From assembly GCA_002345545.1 (NCBI GenBank), contig DDVW01000076.1, positions 1 through 33,750 of the forward strand: a stretch of 33,750 nucleotides of DNA. The letters are read 5' to 3'. The number at the start of each line of letters is the position of its first letter. Positions within the stretch are counted from its first letter, which is position 1. Source of the stretch: Stenotrophomonas sp. UBA2302 (GTDB lineage: Bacteria; Pseudomonadota; Gammaproteobacteria; Xanthomonadales; Xanthomonadaceae). The notes below the pieces were generated by a model that was not told the origin of the DNA, did no database searches, and saw only the letters and a list, made by a program, of their open reading frames with translations. Both the position numbers and the translations under genes were made by a program. This document shows positions 26,741-33,750 of the stretch, one piece after another.

Positions 26741-26766
26741 AAAAGCCCGGGATTTCCCGGGCTTTT
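26741..26766. terminator. Bidirectional terminator between gpx and mlaA
   Basis: AAAAGCCCGGG pairs with CCCGGGCTTTT (11 bp) around ATTT, with T-runs on both strands. It serves the convergent ends of the peroxidase gene and the mla operon. The gap 26619-26740 shows nothing else. Confidence 0.92.
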
Positions 26767-26786
26767 CCATTGCAACAGCGGCAGGC

Positions 26787-27779
26787 TCAGCCGCCCCAGT
26801 CGGGCATCGGCATCGCATCGACCGGGATCGTCGGCTGCTCGTCTTCCTCGTCATCCCGGCGGTCGCGACGCAGGTCCCGTTCGATCTGGTAGCTGCGTCG
26901 TTGCAGCCACGCATCCCGGGTGAGCGAGTATTCGTCGACGGCGCTGTCGCGCAGCGAGTCCAACGCCAGCAGCTGCGCACGCATGTCCACCAGCTGCAGC
27001 CCCTGCAGGCCGATGCGGACCTTGTCCGACTCGATCGTGCGGACCGGAGACAGTGGGATGTCGCCGGCCAGGCCGAACACGTCGCGCACCGTGCGCGGGC
27101 CGAAGAACGGCAGCTCGACATAGCGCGAGCGGCGCCAGCCCCATACGCCCAAGGTCTGGCCGAAGTCCTCGTTGCGCTTGGGCACCATCGCCTTGCTGGC
27201 CGGGTCGAACAGGCCGCCGATGCCGAAGGTGGAGTTCATCAGGAAGCGCCCGAGCGTGTCCCAGGCATCGTCGGCATGGCCCTGCAGCAGCTGGTTGACC
27301 AGGGTCAACGGCGAGCGCAGGTTGCTGAAGAAGTTGCTCACCCCGGTGCGGGCGAAACGCGGCACCACGTTGACGTAGGCGGTGGCGATCGGCCGCGCCA
27401 CGGCGCGGTCCACGGCCATGTTGAAGCCGTGCACGCGGCGGTTGTACTTCTCCCACGGGTCGTAGCCCGTTGCCGGGTTGCCGGTATCCCCATCGGCAGT
27501 GGGGGCCGTGCCGCCGTACAGCGCGGCGAAATCATCTTCGGCGTCGGTGGGTACGGCTGCGTCGCTGTCGCTGGCGTCGGTCGGAACCTGGGCCGCAGTG
27601 GTTTCCGGGGGAGTGACGGCGGGCGTGTGTTCCTCGACCGTATCCGGCAGCTGCGGCACGCTCGCGGCCGGTGGCACCACGGCAACGGTGGCCGGCGCCT
27701 CGCCGCGTACGGTCTTGCCGGCACAACCGGCGAGGATCGTGCAGCAGACCAGGAAGGGGAGGAGGCGTAGCGGGTTCAT
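26787..27779 (-). CDS. mlaA: Outer-membrane lipid asymmetry lipoprotein MlaA (VacJ)
   Basis: MlaA removes misplaced phospholipids from the outer leaflet of the outer membrane and hands them to MlaC. The 330-residue protein starts with a lipoprotein signal (lipobox LAGC, Cys19). A Pro/Thr/Asp-rich linker of about 85 residues follows (20-104), longer than in E. coli VacJ. The MlaA core is at about 105-290 with DPWEKYNRRVHGFN, SPLTLVNQLLQG, RFLMNSTFGIGGLFD and YVELPFFGPRTVRD. The C-terminus is strongly charged (RRDRRDDEEDE) before a short Pro tail. It starts 1 bp past mlaB and is the last gene of the mla operon. Having mlaA inside the operon differs from E. coli. Confidence 0.93.
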   Translation of the reverse strand: MNPLRLLPFLVCCTILAGCAGKTVRGEAPATVAVVPPAASVPQLPDTVEEHTPAVTPPETTAAQVPTDASDSDAAVPTDAEDDFAALYGGTAPTADGDTGNPATGYDPWEKYNRRVHGFNMAVDRAVARPIATAYVNVVPRFARTGVSNFFSNLRSPLTLVNQLLQGHADDAWDTLGRFLMNSTFGIGGLFDPASKAMVPKRNEDFGQTLGVWGWRRSRYVELPFFGPRTVRDVFGLAGDIPLSPVRTIESDKVRIGLQGLQLVDMRAQLLALDSLRDSAVDEYSLTRDAWLQRRSYQIERDLRRDRRDDEEDEQPTIPVDAMPMPDWGG

Positions 27780-27780
27780 G

Positions 27781-28089
27781 TCAGGACTCGGCCCGTGAAG
27801 TGTTGAAATCCAGGTCCGGTGCCAGCCGGTAGGCCGCGCGCAGTTCCGCCAGATCGGCGGGGTTGCCGACGATGTCACCGCCGCCGTTGGCGCGCAGGCG
27901 CGCGGCGACCTCGGCCAGCAGCGCCAGGCCGGCGCTGTCGACCCGCTCCAGCGCCTGCAGGTCGAGCTGGCGCAAGGGTCCGAGGCTTTTCGCCAGCTGC
28001 GGCCACAGCGCTACCACTGCATCGCGGTCGAGCACGCCGGCCAGGTGCAGGGTGCCGTTCTCGATGCGGGAGGTGGCATCACTTGCCAT
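27781..28089 (-). CDS. mlaB: STAS-domain protein MlaB
   Basis: MlaB is the small cytosolic STAS subunit that binds MlaF and supports the MlaFEDB lipid transporter. The 102 residues form one STAS domain; the key loop is LERVDSAGLALL with Asp51-Ser52 and the conserved Gly. The start lies inside the end of mlaC (11-bp overlap), which indicates translational coupling. The sequence is divergent, as is usual for MlaB, and the operon position supports the call. Confidence 0.85.
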   Translation of the reverse strand: MASDATSRIENGTLHLAGVLDRDAVVALWPQLAKSLGPLRQLDLQALERVDSAGLALLAEVAARLRANGGGDIVGNPADLAELRAAYRLAPDLDFNTSRAES

Positions 28090-28747
28090 TGGGAACCGGC
28101 CCGGCGGCAGGCTGCAGGTTGCCGCTGCGCAGGTCCGCGGCGACCTGCTTGATCGACTTCTGCCGCAGCGGGGTGTCGAACTGGTTCTTGAAGGTCTGCA
28201 CGTAGGAGATGCCTTCGATCATCACGTCGAAGATCTTCCACTGGCCGTCGATATTGCGCATCAGGTATTCGACAGGAGTCGGCTCGCTGCCGGCACGCAC
28301 CAGCTCGGTGGAGACCTTGACGCCGCGATTGCCCGGCAGCGCGCTCTCGCTCTTGTAGCGGAAGCGCGGTTTGCCCTGGATATCCAGCAGGGTGGAGCCG
28401 TAACGCGCCATCAGGTTGTCGGCCATCGCGTCGGCGAACAGCTGCACATCGGCATCGGCCGCCCCCCGGCCATGCACGCCCAGCACCAGCCGCGCGGCGT
28501 AGTTGCGGTCGAAGCCGCGGCTCAGTTCGCTGTCGATGAAACCGCGCAGTGCCGCCGGATTGGCGCGGAACTCGGCGCGGCGGCTTTCCAGCGTGGTCAG
28601 GATGCGGGTGCTCGAATCCAGCACGGTGCGGGCGGCGGCCGAGGGCTGCGCGGCGCTCGCGGCCGGTCGCGCCTGTGCCATCAGCACGGACGGCGTGGTG
28701 GCCAGCAGGGCCGAAGCGAGCACGGCGGTAAGCAGTTTCACTTTCAT
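28079..28747 (-). CDS. mlaC: Periplasmic phospholipid-binding protein MlaC
   Basis: MlaC shuttles phospholipid between MlaA at the outer membrane and MlaD at the inner membrane. The 222-residue protein has a signal peptide (hydrophobic about 5-20, cleavage after AQA near 24-26). The MlaC/Ttg2D fold follows, with GFIDSELSRGFDRNYAARLV, FADAMADNLMARYGSTLL and the WKIFDVMIEGISYVQTFKNQF block. It overlaps mlaD by 4 bp and mlaB by 11 bp, consistent with one coupled transcript. Confidence 0.93.
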   Translation of the reverse strand: MKVKLLTAVLASALLATTPSVLMAQARPAASAAQPSAAARTVLDSSTRILTTLESRRAEFRANPAALRGFIDSELSRGFDRNYAARLVLGVHGRGAADADVQLFADAMADNLMARYGSTLLDIQGKPRFRYKSESALPGNRGVKVSTELVRAGSEPTPVEYLMRNIDGQWKIFDVMIEGISYVQTFKNQFDTPLRQKSIKQVAADLRSGNLQPAAGPVPNGK

Positions 28748-29271
28748 GGTTGCGGTTCCGTTGCGGGCGCGTCGGCGCCGGTGGAGTCGTTGTCGCTGGC
28801 GCCGGAGGCTGCACCGCCGCCGCTGAACATGTACTTGCCGACCAGCTGGATCAGGTCCACCGCCGGCTGGGTGAAGACGATCTCGTCGCCGGACTGGAGC
28901 ACGTCCGGATCGCCGCCCGGCTGCAGGCCGATATAGCTTTCGCCCAGCAGGCCGCTGGTGAAGATGCCGGCCGAGGTATCGGCGGGCAGGTCCTTGAACT
29001 TGCCATCCAGCGCCAGGGTGACGATGGAGTCGTATTTAACCGGGTCCAGCTGAATATCAGCCACTTGGCCGATGGTCACCCCGCCGACCTTCACTGGCGC
29101 CTGTTTGCGCAGCTGGCCGACCTGGCTGAAACGGGCGGTCAGCACGTAGTCGCCACCGCCGATGCCGAAGCGCTGGTTGGTGGAAGCCACCGCCAGCACC
29201 AGCAGCGAGGCCAGCGCCAGCAGCAGGAACGCGCCGACGGAAAATTCGAGTCTGGGTCCACGGATGGCCAT
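28744..29271 (-). CDS. mlaD: MCE-domain protein MlaD
   Basis: MlaD forms a hexameric ring on the periplasmic side of MlaE and receives lipid from MlaC. The 175 residues contain one N-terminal membrane helix (about 11-29) and an MCE domain at about 39-115 with VKVGGVTIGQVADIQLD and GIFTSGLLGESYIGLQPGG. A C-terminal helix (about 133-148) and a flexible Ser/Asp/Ala tail follow. It starts 110 bp after mlaE, the only real gap in the operon, and overlaps mlaC by 4 bp (ATGA). Confidence 0.94.
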   Translation of the reverse strand: MAIRGPRLEFSVGAFLLLALASLLVLAVASTNQRFGIGGGDYVLTARFSQVGQLRKQAPVKVGGVTIGQVADIQLDPVKYDSIVTLALDGKFKDLPADTSAGIFTSGLLGESYIGLQPGGDPDVLQSGDEIVFTQPAVDLIQLVGKYMFSGGGAASGASDNDSTGADAPATEPQP

Positions 29272-29300
29272 GTTGTTGTCTCACTCCTGATCCAGCAGAG

Positions 29301-29317
29301 GCTTCGCCTGGCGAAGC
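29301..29317. repeat. Hairpin in the mlaE-mlaD gap
   Basis: GCTTCGC and GCGAAGC form a 7-bp stem around CTG, about 30 bp upstream of the mlaD start. No T-run follows. It could tune the level of the downstream mlaDCBA genes. Confidence 0.45.
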
Positions 29318-29381
29318 GGATGGTTCGGTTGTTTGTCTGGTCCCCGCACCGGGTGGTACGGGCTTGTGCGAGGGACTCGCG

Positions 29382-30131
29382 TTATTGGAACAGCAGCGCC
29401 GACAGCACGAAGTTGAACATCAGCACCAGCAGCGAGGCGTTGACCACCGCACGGGTGGTGGCCACCGAGGTGCCTTCGATGGTCGGCTTGGCGTGGAAGC
29501 CGACGTAGGCCGCCACCAGCGCCGAGGTGCCGCCGAAGATCGCCGACTTGAGCAGGGCCACGGCGAAGTCGTCCCAGAAATCGACGCTGCCACGCAGCCC
29601 CGACCAGAACGTGCCGTTGTCCTGGCCCAGCACCTGCACCGCCTCGAACCAGCCGCCGGCGATGGCCAGCGAGCAGAACACGCCGGTCAGCAGCGGCACG
29701 GTCAGCACCGCCGCCCAGAAGCGTGGCGCCACCGCCTTGGCGATCGGATCGATGGCCATCAGCTCCAGCGCCTTGATCTGGTCGGTGGCGCGCATCAGCC
29801 CCAGTTCGGCGGCGATCGAGCTGCCGGCGCGGCCGATGAACAGCAGCGCGGTCAGCACCGGCGCCAGCTCGCGGTACAGCGACAGCCCCAGCAGCGTGGA
29901 CAGCGCATCGGCCGCACCGAAGGTGGTCAGCGTGCGGTAGCCCTGCAGGGTCAGCACCAGGCCGACGAACGCGCCACCGACGGCGATGATCGGCAGCGAG
30001 CGGGCGCCGATCTTGTAGATCTCACGCACCAGCTCGGCGAGGAAATCGCGGGTCGGCAGCGAGCCGCGCAGCACCGTCAGCGAAAACAGGCCGGCACGGC
30101 CGAGCGAGCGGATCGAGGAAGCGAACGGCAT
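29382..30131 (-). CDS. mlaE: ABC transporter permease MlaE
   Basis: MlaE is the membrane-spanning permease of the phospholipid transporter. The 249-residue protein has five or six hydrophobic segments. MlaE family blocks are AVGGAFVGLVLTLQGY, SLYRELAPVLTALLFIGRAG, LGLMRATDQIKALELMAIDPI and the C-terminal GTSVATTRAVVNASLLVL. Its ATG overlaps the mlaF stop codon by 1 bp, so the two are translationally coupled. Confidence 0.95.
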   Translation of the reverse strand: MPFASSIRSLGRAGLFSLTVLRGSLPTRDFLAELVREIYKIGARSLPIIAVGGAFVGLVLTLQGYRTLTTFGAADALSTLLGLSLYRELAPVLTALLFIGRAGSSIAAELGLMRATDQIKALELMAIDPIAKAVAPRFWAAVLTVPLLTGVFCSLAIAGGWFEAVQVLGQDNGTFWSGLRGSVDFWDDFAVALLKSAIFGGTSALVAAYVGFHAKPTIEGTSVATTRAVVNASLLVLMFNFVLSALLFQ

Positions 30132-30919
30132 CAGGCGGTCCTTGCGCGCGGGGCGGCGTCGAACGGGATCGGGCCATCGGGATCGCCATGCAGGAACTGC
30201 CGCACCAGCGGATCGCTGCTGGCCTGCAGCGCGTCCGGCGTACCGGCGAAGACGATGCCGCCATTGGCGATCACCACCGCCTGGTCGCAGATCGGCAGGG
30301 TTTCATGGACGTGGTGGCTGACGATGATGCTGGTCAGGCCCAGGCTGCGGTTGAGCTGGTGGATCAGGCTCATGATCACCCCCGAGGCGATCGGGTCCAG
30401 CCCGGTCAGCGGCTCGTCGTAGATCATCAGCGGCGGATCCAGCGCCAGCGCACGGGCCAGTGCCACGCGCCGCGCCATGCCGCCGGACAGTTCGCGCGGC
30501 CAGGCCTCGGCGGCGGCCAGCAGGCCGACCGCATGCAGCTTCATCTGCACCAGCCGGCGCACCACCGGTTCCGGCAGCCGGGTGTGCGCGCGCAGCGGCA
30601 GCGCCACGTTGTCGGCCACGCTCAGGTCGGTCAGCAGGCCGTTGCCCTGCAGCAGCACGCCGACATGCTTGCGCATCTCCAGCAACGCGCGGTTGCTGTG
30701 CGGGATGTCCTTGCCGAACAGTTGCACGCTGCCCTGCTCCGGGCGCAGCTCGCCGGTCAGCGCCGCCAGCAGCGTGGACTTGCCACTGCCCGAGGGGCCC
30801 AGCACCGCGGTGATGCTGCCGCGCGGCACCTGCAGCGAGACATCGCGCAGGATCGTGCGTCCGCCGCGATCGATACGCACGTTCGACAACTGCACCAGGG
30901 GTGTCCGGGGAGCGGGCAT
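30131..30919 (-). CDS. mlaF: ABC transporter ATP-binding protein MlaF
   Basis: MlaF is the ATPase of the MlaFEDB complex. The 262-residue protein carries Walker A GPSGSGKST at 41-49, a Q-loop near VLLQGNGLL, the signature LSGGMARRVAL, Walker B PLMIYDEPLTGLDP and the His switch IIVSHHVHE. The ATG at 30919 is chosen because it begins the family sequence and has an AAAGG Shine-Dalgarno; the long upstream in-frame reading is non-coding. It is the first gene of mlaFEDCBA. The operon promoter should lie in the 172-bp gap to the divergent small gene, but I see no convincing -35/-10 pair. Confidence 0.95.
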   Translation of the reverse strand: MPAPRTPLVQLSNVRIDRGGRTILRDVSLQVPRGSITAVLGPSGSGKSTLLAALTGELRPEQGSVQLFGKDIPHSNRALLEMRKHVGVLLQGNGLLTDLSVADNVALPLRAHTRLPEPVVRRLVQMKLHAVGLLAAAEAWPRELSGGMARRVALARALALDPPLMIYDEPLTGLDPIASGVIMSLIHQLNRSLGLTSIIVSHHVHETLPICDQAVVIANGGIVFAGTPDALQASSDPLVRQFLHGDPDGPIPFDAAPRARTA

Positions 30920-31091
30920 GAAGGCCTTTAACGGAAAAACAACGTTGCAGGATTGCCAGCCACGCCTGAACAAAAGCGTACTGGGCCGTGCAGTATTGTC
31001 GCACTGTCGGGGCAGGATGCGTGCGCCGCCCATCTCGTCCGGTGAGACACGGCCGCGGGATGCTCTGTCCTGATCAATGGACAGGGGCAGA

Positions 31092-31325
31092 ATGATGATG
31101 ACCATCGAGTTGAGCGACGCGCAGTGCGAATTGCTGTGGCAGTTCGCGCGGCCGCATACCCGGGCGCATATCGAGGCCGGTGTGGAGCCGCCTGGCCTGC
31201 GGCTGGAGATCGCACTGGGTGGCCCCTATGGCGACGATGCCTGCGTGGTACTCGGTGACCAGCGGCGGGAACTGGGGGAAGTGGCGGTACGGGTGGTGCA
31301 GGGCGCGGCGGTTGACCGGGAATGA
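31092..31325 (+). CDS. Small protein of unknown function
   Basis: This 77-residue reading starts at the first of three consecutive ATG codons (MMMTIELSD) after an AGGGGC Shine-Dalgarno. It is acidic and shows no membrane segment, cysteine cluster or known motif; a segment reading GLRLEIALGGPYGDDACVVLG looks like beta strands. I do not recognise the family. It lies between mlaF (divergent) and recC (60 bp downstream, same strand). Codon use is like its neighbours, which supports a real gene, but it could still be a chance reading frame. Confidence 0.6.
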   Translation: MMMTIELSDAQCELLWQFARPHTRAHIEAGVEPPGLRLEIALGGPYGDDACVVLGDQRRELGEVAVRVVQGAAVDRE

Positions 31326-31390
31326 CGCCGGCGCGGCAGCGCTGTTTTCCAATGGCGCCCGCGGAAGGGGCGCTCATCCACAATATGGCC

Positions 31391-33750
31391 ATGCATAAAG
31401 CACCCGATTTCCGCCTGTACCACTCCAATTCGCTCGACGTGCTGGCCTCGCTGCTGGCGCACGCGCTGCGCGAGCCCGCAGCGGGGCAACCCTTGCTGGC
31501 GGCCGACATCGTGCTGATTCCGCAGGTGGCGATGCGCCGCTGGCTGCAGTCCACGCTGGCGGCCGAATACGGCATCGCCGCCAACCTGGAGTTCCTCACC
31601 CCCGGCGAATTCGTCGCCAAGGCACTGAAGGCCAATATCGGCGGTGAGCGTGATGATCTGGGTGCGGTCGGATTTCACTGGCGTCTGTACGCGGCATTGA
31701 CTGACAGCGCGCTGATGCAAACTCCGGCGCTGGCCGGGCTGAAGTCCTACCTCGCAGGGGGCGATCCGCTGAAGCCATGGGCGCTGGCCGCCGAGCTGGG
31801 CGGGGTGTTCGAGAAGTACCAGGCCTGGCGCCGCGACTGGCTGCTGCGCTGGGAAGACGGGGCCGAGGCGGACGACCCGCAGGCCATCCTGTGGCGGCAT
31901 ATCGCCGCCGGCCGGCATTACCGCGCGCGCCGCATCCACGACTATCTGGCGCGCTTCGAAGACGCCGCCCAGCCGTTGCCGCAGGGCCTGCCACCGCGCC
32001 TGTTCGCCTTCGCCACGCTCAACGTCTCCCCCGATGTGCTGCGGGTGATCGCCACCCAGGCGCGGGTCGGCACGCTGCACTTCTACATGCCCACGCCCAC
32101 GCAGTCATATTGGGGCGACCTGCAGACGCTGGGCGAAAAGCTGCGCAGCGGTGCTGACGATCCGTTCGGCAGTGCCGCCGGCGAGAACCCGTTGCTGCAG
32201 GCCTGGGGCGCGGCCGGGCGCGATTTCATGGCGGTGCTGGGCAGCTACGAGGTGGTGCACCCGACCGGCGAGATCGCCGCCTATGTCGATCCGGAAGCCG
32301 AATCCGGCGCCGGGCTGGATGACGGCGGGCTGGCCGACAGCCTGCTGCAGCGGCTGCAGGCCGACCTGTTCCACCGCCGCGCGCTGCCGTCGCCGCCGTT
32401 GCGTGCCGCCTTGCGACTGGACGATCCCAGCCTCCAGATCCACGCTTGCCACACCCGCCTGCGCGAGATGCAGGTACTGCACGACCAGCTGCGCGCGCTG
32501 CTGGAAGATCCGCGTTTCGATCCGCCGCTGCAGCCGCGCCAGATCGCGGTGCTGGCGCCGGATATCGACCCTTACGTGCCGTACCTGGAATCGGTGTTCG
32601 GTGGCCGTGGCAGCAGCGCGGACCACATCCCGTGGGCGTTGGCCGATGCCAGCCCGCTGCAGGGCGAGCCGCTGGCCGAGGTGTTCGTGCAGCTGCTGGG
32701 CCTGCCGGTGTCACGCTTCGGCCTGAACGAGATCCTCGACCTGCTGCAAAGCGCGCCGCTGGCCCAGGCCGCCGGGCTGGATGCAGCGGCATTCGAGCGT
32801 CTGCACGGCTGGCTGCAGGCCGCCGGCGTGCGCTGGGGACTGGATGCCGCGCACCGCCAGCAGCATCAGGCACCGCTGGATGATGCCTACACCTGGCAGT
32901 TTGCGCTGGACCGGCTGCTGCTTGGCCATGCCAGTGGCAGCGACGAGGACATCGCCGGCGTGGCGCCGTGGCCGGAGCTGGAAGGCAGTGCGCTGACCGC
33001 GCTGGATGCGCTGATCCGTCTGCTGCGGGTGCTGGCCCGCCACCAGAAGACGCTGGCCGATGCGCTGACCCCGGTGCAGTGGCGCGAGCGTCTGCTCGGC
33101 CTGCTGGCCGCGCTGCTGCCGGAAACGCCGACCGAGCCGGCCGCGCTGCGCGCGCTGGAGCGGCTGCGCAAGCTGATCACCGAATTCGCCGTGGAGGCGG
33201 AAAACGCCGGCTTCGACGCGCCGGTGCCGGCCGAGGTGGTGCGCGCGCATTTCGCCGCGGTGCTGGCCGAGGCCGACACCCGCGCGCCGCTGCTCACCGG
33301 CGGCATCAGCTTCGGGCGGATGGTGCCGATGCGGCTGCTGCCGTTCCGGGTGATCTGCGTGCTAGGGCTGGATGATGGCCAGTTCCCGCGCCGTGATCCG
33401 GCCGCCGGGCTGAGCCGATTGACTGCCGAGCTGGGTACCGAACGCCGCCGTCACGGTGACCGCTCGCTGCGCGAGGACGACCGCTTCCTGTTCCTGCAAC
33501 TGTTCGCTTCGGCGCAGGACGTGTTCTATCTGAGCTACCTCGGCGCCGATGCGCGCGATGGCAGCGTGCGCGAGCCGTCGGTGCTGGTCAGCGAACTGCT
33601 CGATGCGGCGGCGGCCTATCACGCCGATCCGGCGGCCGCGCGCAAGCAGCTGGTGGTGCGGCATCCGCTGCAGCCGTTCGCGCCGGCCGCATTCGGAGAT
33701 GCGCAGGAGCCGCGCCGTTTCAGCTACCGGCGCCAGTGGCGGCCCGCGGC
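31391..33750 (+). CDS. recC: Exonuclease V gamma subunit RecC (5' part; runs off window)
   Basis: RecC is the Chi-recognising subunit of RecBCD, which processes double-strand breaks for RecA. The visible 786 codons stay open to the window end. The start FRLYHSNSLDVLASLL matches the RecC N-terminus, with RWLQSTLAAEYGIAANLEF next. The middle has LQIHACHTRLREMQVLHDQL and IAVLAPDIDPYVPYLESVF (the inactivated helicase-like domain). Near the end GGISFGRMVPMRLLPFRVIC and VLGLDDGQFPRRDP are diagnostic. Two in-frame ATGs exist, at 31385 and 31391. CACAAT ends 6 bp before the second and no Shine-Dalgarno has good spacing, so a leaderless start at 31391 is preferred. recB and recD are expected downstream. 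Confidence 0.95.
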   Translation, partial: MHKAPDFRLYHSNSLDVLASLLAHALREPAAGQPLLAADIVLIPQVAMRRWLQSTLAAEYGIAANLEFLTPGEFVAKALKANIGGERDDLGAVGFHWRLYAALTDSALMQTPALAGLKSYLAGGDPLKPWALAAELGGVFEKYQAWRRDWLLRWEDGAEADDPQAILWRHIAAGRHYRARRIHDYLARFEDAAQPLPQGLPPRLFAFATLNVSPDVLRVIATQARVGTLHFYMPTPTQSYWGDLQTLGEKLRSGADDPFGSAAGENPLLQAWGAAGRDFMAVLGSYEVVHPTGEIAAYVDPEAESGAGLDDGGLADSLLQRLQADLFHRRALPSPPLRAALRLDDPSLQIHACHTRLREMQVLHDQLRALLEDPRFDPPLQPRQIAVLAPDIDPYVPYLESVFGGRGSSADHIPWALADASPLQGEPLAEVFVQLLGLPVSRFGLNEILDLLQSAPLAQAAGLDAAAFERLHGWLQAAGVRWGLDAAHRQQHQAPLDDAYTWQFALDRLLLGHASGSDEDIAGVAPWPELEGSALTALDALIRLLRVLARHQKTLADALTPVQWRERLLGLLAALLPETPTEPAALRALERLRKLITEFAVEAENAGFDAPVPAEVVRAHFAAVLAEADTRAPLLTGGISFGRMVPMRLLPFRVICVLGLDDGQFPRRDPAAGLSRLTAELGTERRRHGDRSLREDDRFLFLQLFASAQDVFYLSYLGADARDGSVREPSVLVSELLDAAAAYHADPAAARKQLVVRHPLQPFAPAAFGDAQEPRRFSYRRQWRPA

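Overview
The window is chromosomal DNA around the replication origin of a high-GC gammaproteobacterium. The order tonB / TPR gene / M48 / CPBP / gyrB / recF / dnaN / dnaA on one strand and rpmH / rnpA / yidC / mnmE on the other, with the residue-level look of DnaA, GyrB and RecF, points to the Xanthomonadaceae (Stenotrophomonas-Xanthomonas group). The genus is inferred from memory of family sequences, not from a search. There is no sign of phage, IS elements, CRISPR or rRNA/tRNA genes. It is a core, mostly syntenic region.

Left arm (1-11219), all minus strand: the 5' part of tonB with a run of 12 prolines, a secreted TPR protein, a lipoprotein M48 metalloprotease, a CPBP membrane protease, then gyrB, recF, dnaN and dnaA. 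Origin signals are spread through recF-dnaN-dnaA. The 930-bp recF-dnaN gap holds four DnaA boxes (two facing two) beside an AT-rich stretch (about one third GC in its lowest 60 bp). The dnaA-dnaN gap holds an inverted pair of near-consensus boxes and a second AT-rich stretch. One more box lies between dnaA and rpmH. Four parS sites (ParB targets) lie at 6156-8158: two inside recF, each written through the codons Phe-His-Val-Glu, and two flanking the dnaN terminator.

Right arm (11220-21047): rpmH-rnpA-yidC form a translation, RNase P and membrane-insertion operon, with a hairpin after rpmH and a strong terminator after yidC. Then come mnmE (tRNA wobble modification), glpQ, a rhomboid protease, and an Alx/TerC manganese exporter preceded by a clear yybP-ykoY Mn2+ riboswitch. 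These are followed by an RlmI-like rRNA methyltransferase and a secreted M19 dipeptidase.

Distal part (21153-33750): an APC amino-acid permease; a possible three-gene unit (secreted nucleoside 2-deoxyribosyltransferase-like protein, LysE exporter, DUF488 protein); rmuC; a glutathione peroxidase; the complete mlaFEDCB-mlaA operon for outer-membrane lipid asymmetry; a small unknown gene; and the 5' two thirds of recC, which runs off the end.

I found no wholly new multi-gene system. The most interesting points are the layout of origin and centromere signals, the parS sites embedded in recF codons, the riboswitch with its apparent anti-aptamer hairpin, a secreted nucleoside-deoxyribosyltransferase-like protein, and three genes with leaderless-type starts.
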